From Balanoglossus misakiensis (taxonomy: Eukaryota > Hemichordata): a stretch of 64,000 nucleotides of DNA. Positions 62,101 to 64,000 of this stretch are shown in pieces (positions within the stretch are counted from its first letter, which is position 1; each line of letters starts with the position of its first letter). A program made the position numbers and the translations under genes. The stretch spans positions 1,488,001 through 1,552,000 of the forward strand of contig CM082594.2 in NCBI GenBank assembly GCA_040954595.2, written 5' to 3'. The notes under the pieces are model-generated. The model was not told where the DNA came from, did not search any database, and was given only the letters and a program-made list of their open reading frames with translations.

Positions 62101-63689
62101 AAAAATAACAAAATGTGAAAAAAGTTAAATGAGTTTAATTTGCTAACTACATGTATAACGACAGAAATGTTTGACCTAAGGAAGTCATAAAATACAGTTA
62201 ACAGTCATTTCTTCTATCGCTTACGACTTTTTATCCAGAAGGCAATTATTATGTGATTTGATCCCCTAGCACGAAATAAAAGGCAGCCAGGATTACACCA
62301 AACCTGTGGATTGAATTAATTATTTCTTGTTTGGTATTTTTTCTTCAAAGGTTGCCAGGGAATTGAAATTCTGCGTAGTTTTGGTACGATTCAGTCACCA
62401 GGCTATGATGTTAGCACTTACCCTGATGATGTTATGTGTAGCTGGGTAATCAAGGAACCAACTGGAAGACCATTAACTCTTATCTTTGATGACAACTTTG
62501 GATTAGAGAGGAACACAGATGTTGATTACATCATTGTAAGTATCAGATATGATCAGGAGTCAGCCATGTTAAAGGGACAAAGTCTCTCTCCCGCTGCCCT
62601 TTTTCCATTAATTATGTTGATACAAGACACCGTTTGTGTTATTCTACATGTGGATATGTAGTGAATGAACGTTCAACCACATACAACTTCCATCCCACTT
62701 GTAGACACAAGAGTGAAAAACTCGCCAAAATGAATAATCGGTTATTACTGTTTATTCATTTTGGGCGAGTTTTTACTCTCATACCCTACAAATGGGATGG
62801 AAGTTGTTTGTGGTCGAAGGTTGATTACAAATGTATCTATATATCCACAGGTAGAATAACATAAACAGTGTCTTGTATCAAACATAATTAATGGAAAAAG
62901 GGCAGAGAGAGAGAGACTTTGTCCCTTTAATGCTGACAAAATTTTGTCATATTATTTTGCAGTGATTTTAGTTTGACAATTTTGGCAGACATTACTTCAA
63001 ACTATACAACTTTGGAACACAATTTTGAAATTCAATTAAACACATATATACTGTAAAACGGTAAACTTTTGCAACATGAAATTTTCGCGTTCTTGTATTT
63101 CACTGCATCATTATCCCTGAAAAACATTTTTATGCTACTTTTTATTTTATACGTTTTGATGGCTCTCGCATAGTTCACGAAAATTTATCATTTGCGAAAA
63201 TTTCCCGTTTTACAGTATTTGAGTAGCTGTTACAGCAGGAAATGCAACAAGGATTGAATACTGTAAAACGGGACATTTTCGTGAATGATAATTTTTCGCA
63301 AACTACGTGAGAGCCAAAAAACATGAAAATAAAGAGTCGTATAAAATGTTTTTTTCGGAGATAACTATGCAGTAAAATATGACAATGTGAAAATTAATTG
63401 TTGTGTAACAGTAGCCACCTTTGATATCGCGAAAATTTCCTGTTGTGAAGATTTCCCGTTTTACGGTATTTACAATGCATGCTTAATTTGTCTTTGTTTC
63501 TGAAGGTATACAATGGTACTGAGAGTGATGATGATGTCATTATTGGTCCATGGAGTGGCAATTCTGATGAAGTCATTGATGGCACATTGCCACCACCCGA
63601 TTGCCGTACAGACATTGGACACTTTTCGGTTGTGTTCAGGAGTAGTAGAACACGACCAGCTAAAGGATTCAGGGCGTCATTTTCACCAG
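23065..63689 (+). CDS. Host gene: secreted C-type lectin / LDLa / CUB protein (span of recognised exons)
   Basis: Twelve exons join without a phase conflict: a C-type lectin-like domain, one LDL-receptor class A repeat and three CUB domains. All boundaries between domains are phase 1, the class 1-1 pattern of shuffled extracellular modules. The product should be secreted, with sugar or protein binding through the lectin and CUB parts; no particular function can be assigned. Intron 2 is 31 kb and holds a 25 kb transposon. The 3' introns hold four palindromic elements, three MITEs and a LINE. The start is uncertain (candidate exon 18471), as is the end: CUB2 has an in-frame stop, and a possible next exon at 63842 stops after four codons. 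I do not recognise a named gene. Confidence 0.8.
23467..23757. mobile_element. Palindromic TTAA element, copy 2
   Basis: TTAA flanks at 23463-23466 and 23758-23761. Starts AGGGACAAAGTCTCTCTCTC; the two halves pair about a centre near 23635. The right end is slightly shortened but closes with GTCCCT. It lies in the intron between the first two lectin exons. Confidence 0.85.
23825..23906 (+). CDS. Host gene exon: start of C-type lectin domain
   Basis: Acceptor ACATTGCAG and donor AGTC|GTAAGT. It reads [28 protein letters not shown], the standard opening of a C-type lectin domain with its first two cysteines (ASCYK and ENTCQS). Length 82 nt gives phase 1 in and phase 2 out; the only exon in the window that accepts phase 2 and continues a lectin fold is at 54964. 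Confidence 0.85.
24540..24730 (+). repeat. Low-complexity CAGA/CAGT/CTCG tract
   Basis: Runs of CAGACAGA, GCTCGCTCGCTCGCTC, CTCTCTCTC and CAGTCAGT in close succession. No coding frame. Confidence 0.8.
24731..27450. other. Intron sequence, nothing recognised
   Basis: Several short frames on both strands, one poly-G tract near 26482, and no domain or splice-consistent exon. It sits in the 31 kb intron of the host gene. Confidence 0.4.
27454..28096. mobile_element. MITE with PIF/Harbinger-like ends, shares core with 2215-2961
   Basis: Ends GGGACCGTTCAG and CTGAACGGTCCC run on as G-rich and C-rich arms. Flanks are TTA (left) and TAA (right). The interior around 27900, TAGAAAATTTTGTAAAATAA, matches that around 2760 in the other element, though their terminal repeats differ. 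Confidence 0.75.
28849..28886 (+). promoter_or_regulatory. Left ISL2EU end with TCTCGCGAGA promoter-type motif
   Basis: The 19-bp inverted repeat, spacer GTAG, then AACTCTCGCGAGAGTT (28871-28886). TCTCGCGAGA is a known core element of TATA-less housekeeping-type promoters in animals. An NRF1-like GCATGCGCA follows at about 28897. It probably drives the YqaJ gene, whose ATG is 0.7 kb further in. Confidence 0.6.
29579..29761 (+). pseudogene. ISL2EU nuclease gene, first exon (SAP-like, frameshifted)
   Basis: ATG 29579 opens [22 protein letters not shown], then a 7-G run at 29637-29643 forces a shift, and the frame continues [29 protein letters not shown]. The two halves together look like a short SAP-type helix-loop-helix, a DNA-binding module commonly at the start of YqaJ proteins of this transposon group. 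The exon ends at AAG|GTTTGT in phase 2. Middle exons are not found; 30.5-36.6 kb is now filled by other elements. Confidence 0.55.
29762..30515. other. Intron of the nuclease gene, nothing recognised
   Basis: AT-rich; a 66-codon frame at 29996-30196 shows no recognised domain and lacks convincing splice sites. Confidence 0.4.
30516..31310 (+). repeat. Three tandem copies of a Z-family terminal repeat
   Basis: Units start at 30516, 30749 and about 31033, each with ATGGAACAATAAAGTGTATA (first copy has one change), TTGTTTGGTGTGGACGAGAA and GTGTTAACTTTATGTGCAAA. The first two begin with CACGGGCGTC, the end of element Z at 45698 and 51342. Unit length is about 235-290 bp; the shorter first unit lacks a segment around ACGATCTC. 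Confidence 0.75.
31310..31553 (+). repeat. Z-family inner arm, left of the gypsy element
   Basis: Reads as the complement of 36060-36305 and of 46395-46640, e.g. ATTTGGCAACTATTACGAAG. It stops at GCCATGAAAG, where the other copies go on with GTATACATAGG, so the retroelement begins here. Confidence 0.7.
31554..31783 (+). mobile_element. Putative 5' LTR of a Ty3/gypsy element
   Basis: Starts TGATAAGGG immediately where the Z-family sequence breaks off and ends TTAACA one base before a primer-binding-site-like motif. Its length of 230 bp is inferred from those two edges. No second LTR is present in the window to confirm it. Confidence 0.5.
31785..31801 (+). other. Primer-binding-site-like sequence
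   Basis: TGGTGGCAGCGGTGGGA directly follows the LTR-like end, about 100 bp before gag. It has the TGG start expected of a site that pairs with a tRNA 3' CCA. The tRNA is not identified. Confidence 0.55.
31901..32767 (+). CDS. Gag of a Ty3/gypsy retrotransposon
   Basis: A 288-residue open frame from ATG 31901. The front two-thirds is a helical capsid-like region (around [11 protein letters not shown] and [17 protein letters not shown]). The C-terminus has two CCHC zinc knuckles, [14 protein letters not shown] and [14 protein letters not shown], at about residues 229-242 and 262-275, for RNA packaging. The frame is intact. It overlaps the pol frame by 46 bases, with a slippery heptamer just before its TAA. 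Confidence 0.85.
   Translation: MAATLMTWDGSDGTEIESHICQVEAYFVAKDVTDERKKVASLHLSLKGEPKNFFTQLQASQTNTFENASKALKDRFKSMKTTTQYQQELAERKQKAGESAQELKFAIIDLVSRAYPEVKDETTRLTLAVAHFRTALRGDISRKLSWITTEKETLDDLVKRAVQLERDSSSIRIVESGAANNTEDAVVTDELLKKLDELATGQAKLAGTVAAIQTQQQQNRNGYNQRTPRTCYTCGKTGHIARNCRAGQRGPVGALNRFRGLCHRCQQVGHRAAECTAPAPVQTHPGNF
32722..33948 (+). CDS. Ty3/gypsy pol, protease and linker part
   Basis: A 408-codon open frame in -1 relation to gag. The protease active site is [11 protein letters not shown], at about residues 61-71. It continues to the fingers of the reverse transcriptase (around [14 protein letters not shown]...SPWSSSPFG). The frame then slips near 33898-33905, and the following part is read from another frame starting inside it. 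With the 3' truncation, the element cannot be complete. Confidence 0.8.
   Translation: MYSTGTSANTSGKLLRAGCGGQSPSARNQLTEPVVSVASLAGPLPNGIEIEGFIGGKKCTWLIDTGAQISVVVDTLIEGAQGTLLPPLYNPQGANGSSLGTVCDIVTDCHVGKHKVSQHRFTVVKHSTYPAIIGMDIFPSLPIHLSIGTDVYYDSSSLSHGEKSQRLGRSRHNECKTDMRPQQPTICRIQAEEPITVLPRHMCVIEGTVEYNLSPGTVGIVESAGSEGSERMGIGCGRVLDVIRTGSKVLMHMTNPSNTTCEIAAGSTIGTFSTNICDTPAVQAVTSKTTKAQRAAKVDKMARSFASEADITGSEKHRLYKLIQSNSDVFSVEGELGLTDKIEHEIPTGQAAPTAQPPRRVPFNKLHEVENFIQDGLKANVIRPSHSPWSSSPFGTCEEAEWLNTLLC
32755..32761 (+). other. -1 ribosomal frameshift heptamer GGGAAAC
   Basis: In the gag frame it reads G GGA AAC, the canonical X XXY YYZ arrangement, followed at once by TTC TAA. The downstream pol frame is the -1 frame. 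GGTCAG (32782) and CTGACC (32809) can form a stem at a suitable distance. Function is inferred from position and pattern. Confidence 0.65.
33902..35733 (+). pseudogene. Ty3/gypsy pol, reverse transcriptase to truncated integrase
   Basis: In order: RT core with [12 protein letters not shown] and the catalytic [11 protein letters not shown]; RNase H with [13 protein letters not shown] and TDHKPL; the integrase HHCC zinc finger (HDELGHFG...[11 protein letters not shown]); and the first two catalytic Asp blocks, WHMDFAGP and HSDQGKNFE. The third acidic residue and everything beyond is missing: the coding sequence stops at about 35733 and a Z-family repeat begins. It is separated from the protease part by a one-base frameshift. 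No 3' LTR follows. Confidence 0.85.
35741..36311 (-). repeat. Z-family arm, right of the gypsy element
   Basis: Nearly matches 46074-46646 and is the complement of the arm at 31310-31553 over its inner half. It therefore forms, with that arm, an inverted pair flanking the retroelement about 4.5 kb apart. Confidence 0.75.
36322..36609 (+). repeat. Z-family terminal fragment
   Basis: Begins CACGGGCGTCATGGAACAAT and parallels 45698-45992 with few changes, including a GC-rich block of CGCGCGCGG type. It is a second left-end fragment directly after the reversed arm. Confidence 0.75.
36764..37009 (+). pseudogene. ISL2EU nuclease gene, SWIM-half exon with one stop
   Basis: Acceptor TCTTGTCACAG. 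The frame reads [14 protein letters not shown], the second half of a SWIM zinc finger (CxH), then TAA at 36807-36809, then on in the same frame as [27 protein letters not shown]. It ends at donor AAAAAAG|GTAAGA with phase 2, which fits the next exon. One nonsense codon interrupts an otherwise good exon. The first half of the finger is missing upstream. Confidence 0.65.
37252..38068 (+). CDS. YqaJ-type (lambda-exonuclease-like) nuclease domain exon of ISL2EU
   Basis: Acceptor TTGTTTCAG, then [16 protein letters not shown]... through to TAA at 38066. Domain signs in order: [37 protein letters not shown] with the catalytic Asp; GVIEIKCPS with ExK; and [19 protein letters not shown]. These are the PD-(D/E)xK nuclease elements of the YqaJ family, and all are present. 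In this transposon group the protein accompanies the transposase; its exact job is not settled. Earlier exons carry a frameshift and a stop, so no full protein is made from this copy. Confidence 0.8.
38350..39142 (-). CDS. ISL2EU transposase, last exon with DDE catalytic domain
   Basis: Acceptor TTTTCAG at 39143-39144. It contains a helix-turn-helix-like region ([38 protein letters not shown]) and a DDE_Tnp_4 domain with all three acidic residues: [16 protein letters not shown] and [11 protein letters not shown] one-base slip near 38400 changes the last residues. The other frame ends at a TAA at 38331 with a more family-like tail. Phase 2 at the front fits the exon at 39509. It is convergent with the nuclease gene, 282 bp between the two stop codons. 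Confidence 0.85.
39509..39599 (-). CDS. ISL2EU transposase exon 4
   Basis: Acceptor CATACTGTAG and donor CTCAG|GTAATA on the - strand. It reads [29 protein letters not shown], the linker between the coiled coil and the helix-turn-helix. It enters in phase 1 and leaves in phase 2. Confidence 0.8.
39895..40047 (-). CDS. ISL2EU transposase exon 3 (coiled coil)
   Basis: Acceptor TTGTTCAAG and donor ACAG|GTAAGC. It reads [34 protein letters not shown]...DKSCMKYTG: a coiled coil followed by the KYTG motif found at this place in THAP-DDE transposases. Phase 1 in and out. Confidence 0.8.
40324..40434 (-). CDS. ISL2EU transposase exon 2
   Basis: Acceptor TTTACCATAG and donor ACAG|GTAAAG. The 111 nt read [36 protein letters not shown]. 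The VATQTD stretch is a familiar linker after THAP domains. It needs one base from the previous exon, exactly what the THAP exon at 53347 leaves. Confidence 0.75.
40995..41430. mobile_element. 436-bp MITE with 9-bp target duplication (Mutator-like)
   Basis: TAGCCCGGAGACACAGGCG at the left is inverted at the right end. CACAATATC occurs exactly on both sides (40986-40994 and 41431-41439). A second inverted pair, AACGCCCGGGGAC and GTCCCCGGGCGTT, lies inside. It shares the TA start and 9-bp duplication with the element at 7709. Confidence 0.88.
41799..41823 (+). repeat. Short (TTAGGG)n-like run
   Basis: About three and a half TTAGGG units ending in TTGGGG. A similar three-unit run is at 44926-44943. 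Both are inside the 4.4 kb element; they are too short to call a telomeric block. Confidence 0.6.
41843..43079 (+). repeat. 213-bp tandem repeat, three units, split by an insertion
   Basis: Units begin near 41843, 42056 and about 42921 with TAATGTTTGCAA. They share GTAACACTTGGAGTGGGTCT and AATAAATAAACAGGTGTGCC. The second unit is interrupted at 42147 by 650 bp and resumes at 42797. Confidence 0.8.
42147..42797. mobile_element. Insertion with long hairpin inside the tandem repeat
   Basis: Boundaries come from comparing the interrupted repeat unit with its neighbours. The right third (42609-42792) is a long inverted repeat: AATAACACATGT ... GATCTTTGGCCTGC, short centre, and the complement. Short open frames are present but show no domain. 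Confidence 0.65.
43080..45103. other. AT-rich interior of the 4.4 kb element, no gene
   Basis: No frame above about 90 codons and no domain. Contains a partial echo of the tandem repeat at 43554-43625 and a short TTAGGG run. Confidence 0.45.
45352..45690 (+). repeat. Right part of V copy 1
   Basis: This 339-bp block recurs at 51420-51758 in V copy 2 at identical length; I count two differences by eye. It holds TGCACTGTAAACTTGGACAT. Confidence 0.85.
46074..46715 (-). repeat. Z-family reversed arm within Z
   Basis: Parallels 35741-36311 and then extends past it, to match the complement of the 31.0-31.3 kb unit (GATCAGTTGCGGGCGCGCAC). Confidence 0.75.
46985..47790 (+). repeat. 189-bp tandem repeat, four units, open in one frame
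   Basis: GGATTCTGCTTGC recurs at 47048, 47237, 47426 and (one change) 47615, a constant spacing of 189. Because 189 is a multiple of three and the unit has no stop in one frame, a 260-codon open frame (47007-47789) results, with a repeated [15 protein letters not shown] motif. A diverged inverted copy is at 50960-51115. I regard it as a satellite-like subterminal repeat and not as a protein gene. Confidence 0.8.
47791..49200. other. Interior of Z, nothing recognised
   Basis: AT-rich, no frame above about 70 codons with a domain. It includes, at about 48155, a 21-base match to 36690 next to the nuclease exon. Confidence 0.4.
49204..49800 (+). mobile_element. LINE relic (C-terminal reverse-transcriptase region)
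   Basis: An open frame at 49204-49521 contains [21 protein letters not shown], the block after the catalytic core in CR1/RTE-like reverse transcriptases. It then decays. The 3' part ends with ATGATGAATAAACAAAA near 49797. It is a different family from the fragment at 3087. Confidence 0.55.
50335..50720 (+). repeat. Repeat family A, copy 3 (uninterrupted)
   Basis: The most continuous copy, running from CCCGACTTTAAATAG to AAGGTGGCCAGAATTAT. It serves as the empty-site reference for the MITE at 2215 and the LINE at 3087. Confidence 0.75.
51373..51792 (+). mobile_element. Element V, copy 2 (short form)
   Basis: Both ends are present: CCGGTGTTGTGCCGAATTCG at 51373 and its complement ending 51792, each extending about 48 bp inward. 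It shares its first CCGG with the end of copy 1, so the two are in direct tandem. The left 250 bp of the longer form is missing. Confidence 0.8.
52065..53246. mobile_element. 1.18 kb element with perfect 32-bp inverted ends
   Basis: CACGGTTACTAGAAGAAGAC (first 20 of 32 bases) at 52065 is exactly inverted at 53215-53246. GTTGTGA is duplicated at 52058-52064 and 53247-53253. It has no transposase-like frame. The perfect ends suggest it is young. Confidence 0.9.
53347..53836 (-). CDS. ISL2EU transposase exon 1 (THAP zinc finger)
   Basis: ATG at 53836. It reads [16 protein letters not shown]...[11 protein letters not shown]...[11 protein letters not shown], a C2CH THAP DNA-binding domain in about the first 95 residues: Cys6, Cys11, then CxxH in CSRH. 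A low-complexity linker follows. The exon ends at donor AAAT|GTAAGT, leaving one base, which fits exon 2 at 40434. THAP domains bind transposon ends in P-type and related elements. The five exons together would give about 545 residues. The TCTCGCGAGA motif is about 110 bp upstream. Confidence 0.8.
53942..53979 (-). promoter_or_regulatory. Right ISL2EU end with TCTCGCGAGA promoter-type motif
   Basis: Mirror of the left end: AACTCTCGCGAGAGTT (53942-53957), spacer, then the 19-bp inverted repeat to 53979. A TGCGCAAGCGCA-like NRF1 site lies at about 53923. It is well placed to start the THAP gene. Confidence 0.65.
53980..54963. other. End of the 31 kb host intron, nothing recognised
   Basis: Ordinary AT-rich intron with no domain-bearing frame. 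It ends in the pyrimidine-rich acceptor GGTTTATTTTCAG. Confidence 0.5.
54964..55082 (+). CDS. Host gene exon: middle of C-type lectin domain
   Basis: Acceptor TTTATTTTCAG and donor ATTG|GTGAGT. Entering in phase 2 it reads [43 protein letters not shown] and the WI(G) motif are core lectin-fold signatures. It directly continues the exon at 23825, 31 kb upstream. Confidence 0.88.
55517..55732 (+). CDS. Host gene exon: C-terminal part of lectin domain
   Basis: Acceptor TTTTATAG and donor GAGG|GTAAGT. It reads [19 protein letters not shown]...[46 protein letters not shown]. The last conserved cysteines (QCVR, ARCDD, MCEV) are in place. EPD stands where sugar-binding members have EPN or QPD, and a clear WND is missing, so calcium-dependent sugar binding is doubtful. 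Confidence 0.88.
55822..56110 (+). repeat. 290-bp G/A-only tract
   Basis: An almost pure purine strand of GAGAGA, GAGGGA and GGGAGGGG blocks in the intron after the lectin domain. Such tracts can form triplex DNA or G-quadruplexes; open frames across it are artefacts of composition. Confidence 0.9.
56596..56700 (+). CDS. Host gene exon: LDL-receptor class A repeat
   Basis: One phase 1-1 exon, acceptor TTTGTTCAG and donor GCAG|GTATGT. It reads [35 protein letters not shown], with all six cysteines and the acidic calcium-binding residues ([16 protein letters not shown]). The first conserved cysteine spacing is slightly short, but the fold signature is complete. Confidence 0.92.
56979..57170. 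mobile_element. TA-flanked MITE of the CTGTAAAAC family, copy 1
   Basis: CTGTAAAACAGGAAATTTT and its complement form the ends, with TA on each side. Two relatives are at 63051 and 63261. A Tc1/mariner-like origin is likely. Confidence 0.85.
57483..57616 (+). CDS. Host gene exon: CUB1, first half
   Basis: Acceptor GATGTTCAG and donor GAG|GTACAG. It reads [45 protein letters not shown]: the CGG start, SGTF, YP and C.W.I of a CUB domain with its first disulfide. It ends in phase 0. Confidence 0.88.
57964..58788 (-). mobile_element. 5'-truncated LINE with 19-bp target duplication
   Basis: ATATTTCAATGAGAAGATT is repeated exactly at 57945-57963 and 58789-58807. The left edge is a long T run, the poly(A) tail of an element on the - strand. 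The - strand frame from the right edge to 58117 encodes the C-terminus of a non-LTR reverse transcriptase, with a zinc-binding [18 protein letters not shown]. Its last 10 bases at the 5' junction (58781-58790) are the complement of part of the target duplication. It lies in the intron of CUB1. Confidence 0.88.
58117..58788 (-). CDS. LINE reverse transcriptase, C-terminal part
   Basis: An uninterrupted frame within the truncated LINE. It has helical [23 protein letters not shown], the zf-RVT-like CxxC...HxxxxC motif, and a basic C-terminus ending at 58117. The polymerase core and endonuclease are missing, because the copy is truncated. The open reading extends a little into flanking DNA at its 5' side, where no start codon belongs to the element. 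Confidence 0.75.
   Translation of the reverse strand, partial: EKISVHKLCISLNGTICNLDTLTKKSLKCNLNDRIIETPKSQATLEKMLNIFNLNWEKMYDFTYKLSIHCKARAFQFKLLHNILYTNKQLNRYNPQKFPTALCDLCKVETESIDHLFHSCNCTTALWRDLLFTLGIPLKLKKPPSVLCMVLGDPNETFIVNFIAMQVRMYIYYCKLNNRIPNITGFIVQLKNIHEIELKIATANHKMYFHLKKWSSLMRYITN
59008..59209 (+). CDS. Host gene exon: CUB1, second half
   Basis: Acceptor TTCTTTTCAG and donor GCAG|GTAATA. It reads [21 protein letters not shown]...[38 protein letters not shown]. The CUB signs are D.V.IVDG, S.GN.M.V.F.SD and GF.A.W. The second disulfide is missing (YSG where YCG is usual), so this is a two-cysteine CUB. It is 202 nt, the same as the equivalent CUB2 exon. Confidence 0.88.
59437..59588 (+). 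CDS. Host gene exon: CUB2, first half, with in-frame TAA
   Basis: Acceptor TTTCTTCCAG and donor CAG|GTAAAT. It reads [44 protein letters not shown], then TAA at 59568-59570, then FVVTLQ in the same frame up to the donor. The exon is otherwise a normal CUB first half, with CGG and C.W.L. The next exon (60394) continues in frame, so the stop looks like a recent nonsense change, a truncating allele or a sequence error. Confidence 0.8.
60025..60278. mobile_element. Palindromic TTAA element, copy 3
   Basis: Starts AGGGACAAAGTCTCTCTCTC. TTAA is clear on the right (60279-60282); TTAT is on the left. The centre is shortened compared with the other copies. It is in the CUB2 intron. Confidence 0.8.
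60394..60595 (+). CDS. Host gene exon: CUB2, second half
   Basis: Acceptor ATCTTTTCAG and donor GCAG|GTAGGT, 202 nt, phase 0 to 1. It reads [76 protein letters not shown]...M.V.F.SD and GF.A.Y are standard CUB features. Again no second disulfide. It stays fully open although the preceding exon carries a stop. Confidence 0.87.
60681..61029. mobile_element. Palindromic TTAA element, copy 4
   Basis: A complete copy: AGGGACAAAGTCTCTCTCTC at the left and GTCCCT then TTAA at the right. The centre is near 60855 around TCGGTCTCTACCG. Confidence 0.85.
61445..62027. mobile_element. TTAA-flanked element nested in copy 5
   Basis: AGCCTCAGTATTTCTCGT and its near-complement form the ends, with TTAA on both sides (61441-61444, 62028-62031). 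The same site without insertion is seen in copy 1 near 22600. It contains a perfect 24-bp palindrome at 61595-61618. TTAA duplication suggests a piggyBac-like mobiliser. Confidence 0.85.
61595..61618. repeat. Perfect 24-bp palindrome
   Basis: GACTTTCTGTCC joined without spacer to its complement, inside the nested TTAA element. Confidence 0.85.
62351..62535 (+). CDS. Host gene exon: CUB3, first half
   Basis: Acceptor TTTCTTCAAAG and donor CATT|GTAAGT. It reads [72 protein letters not shown] and C.W.I with the acidic LIF..DFGLE-like stretch are CUB features. Phase 1 in, phase 0 out. It extends further into the domain than the CUB1 and CUB2 first exons, so the intron position is shifted. Confidence 0.88.
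62573..62926. mobile_element. Palindromic TTAA element, copy 6
   Basis: TTAA at 62569-62572 and 62927-62930; complete ends AGGGACAAAGTCTC and GAGACTTTGTCCCT. In the CUB3 intron. Confidence 0.88.
63051..63215. mobile_element. TA-flanked MITE of the CTGTAAAAC family, copy 2
   Basis: CTGTAAAACGG left end, CCGTTTTACAG-like right end, TA on both sides. Its interior is in opposite order to copy 3. Confidence 0.8.
63261..63466. mobile_element. TA-flanked MITE of the CTGTAAAAC family, copy 3
   Basis: CTGTAAAACGGGACATTTTC left end and GAAGATTTCCCGTTTTACGG right end, TA on both sides. The interior matches copy 1, e.g. GAGAGCCAAAAAACA. Confidence 0.82.
63506..63689 (+). CDS. Host gene exon: CUB3, second half
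   Basis: Acceptor TTTCTGAAG and donor CCAG|GTATAC. It reads [73 protein letters not shown] and GF.A.F are the CUB end signature. It ends in phase 1, so another module would be expected after it. Confidence 0.86.
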
Positions 63690-63841
63690 GTATACATAAC
63701 TTACTAACATTTCAGAAAAGGATGTTACAGAATTCTTAGAAACACGCACTCCCTTTATTCCTTATGATTTAGAGTCATTAAGTGAAAGGTGGAAAGATTT
63801 TTGAATATGCTTCGTTCATTCTAAGAATGATCTAATTTCAG

Positions 63842-63853
63842 GGACTTGTGGAT
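63842..63853 (+). CDS. Possible next exon start, stops at once
   Basis: Acceptor TCTAATTTCAG is followed in phase 1 by TGT GGA TGA, i.e. GTCG then stop. GTCG is how CUB1 begins, so this may be a fourth CUB cut short, or a tiny terminal exon. A hairpin element starts 20 bases later. Confidence 0.3.
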
Positions 63854-63872
63854 GAATTGTAATGTTTATAAT

Positions 63873-63992
63873 CTTTACGGCCCTGATACGGGTTTTGTGG
63901 CCCGAGGTCGTACGGCGGAAGCGCCTGACCGCAGGGAGGGCGGGAATCGTCGTACGACCGATGGCCGCAAAACCCGTATCAGGGCCGTAAAG
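63873..63992. mobile_element. 120-bp hairpin MITE at window end
   Basis: CTTTACGGCCCTGATACGGG and its complement form long inverted ends (about 29 bp with one mismatch). The right flank runs into the window end, so a duplication cannot be checked. Confidence 0.75.
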
Positions 63993-64000
63993 GTTTTATC

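Overview
The window is nuclear DNA of a multicellular animal. Spliced genes have GT/AG introns, secreted-protein exons follow class 1-1 phase rules, and eukaryotic transposons are everywhere. Secreted C-type-lectin/LDLa/CUB architecture with this transposon mix suggests an invertebrate deuterostome such as a lancelet, hemichordate or echinoderm. That assignment is a guess from content, not a match.

One host gene can be assembled on the + strand. Its exons run from 23065 to at least 63689 and encode, in order, a C-type lectin domain (exons 23065-23122, 23825-23906, 54964-55082, 55517-55732), an LDL-receptor class A repeat (56596-56700) and three CUB domains, each split over two exons (57483-57616/59008-59209, 59437-59588/60394-60595, 62351-62535/63506-63689). 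Every junction agrees in phase. The second lectin exon is separated from the third by a 31 kb intron. A possible signal-peptide exon lies at 18471. CUB2 carries an in-frame TAA at 59568-59570 although the exons beyond it stay in frame.

Most of the 31 kb intron is one DNA transposon of ISL2EU type (28849-53979). It has 19-bp terminal inverted repeats, each followed by the 16-bp palindrome AACTCTCGCGAGAGTT, and two convergent genes. On the + strand is a decayed YqaJ-type nuclease gene (SAP-like exon 29579-29761, SWIM half 36764-37009, nuclease domain 37252-38068). On the - strand is a five-exon THAP-DDE transposase (53347-53836, 40324-40434, 39895-40047, 39509-39599, 38350-39142) with matching phases and a visible DDE triad.

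The element has been inflated by nested insertions. A truncated Ty3/gypsy element (31554-35733) lies between inverted arms of another repeat family inside the YqaJ gene. A 12.9 kb intron of the transposase gene holds a 'Russian doll': element V (40619-51376) is split by a 4.4 kb PIF/Harbinger-type element (40836-45246, 3-bp duplication TTA) and by element Z (45698-51342, 7-bp duplication ATTCGGC). A second V copy (51373-51792) and a 1.18 kb element with perfect 32-bp inverted repeats (52065-53246) follow.

The first 23 kb is mostly repeat-derived: divergent tandem repeats (1-1.6 kb), nested MITE and LINE in an older repeat (2.1-3.9 kb), a foldback element (5.1-5.7 kb), several MITEs, a 5.7 kb Harbinger-like element with an inactivated transposase and a second spliced gene (11186-16851), and a decayed hAT transposase (19.2-20.3 kb). 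The 3' introns of the host gene hold four copies of a palindromic TTAA-flanked element, three TA-flanked MITEs, a 5'-truncated LINE with a 19-bp target duplication, and a 290-bp purine tract. No tRNA, rRNA or CRISPR array was seen.
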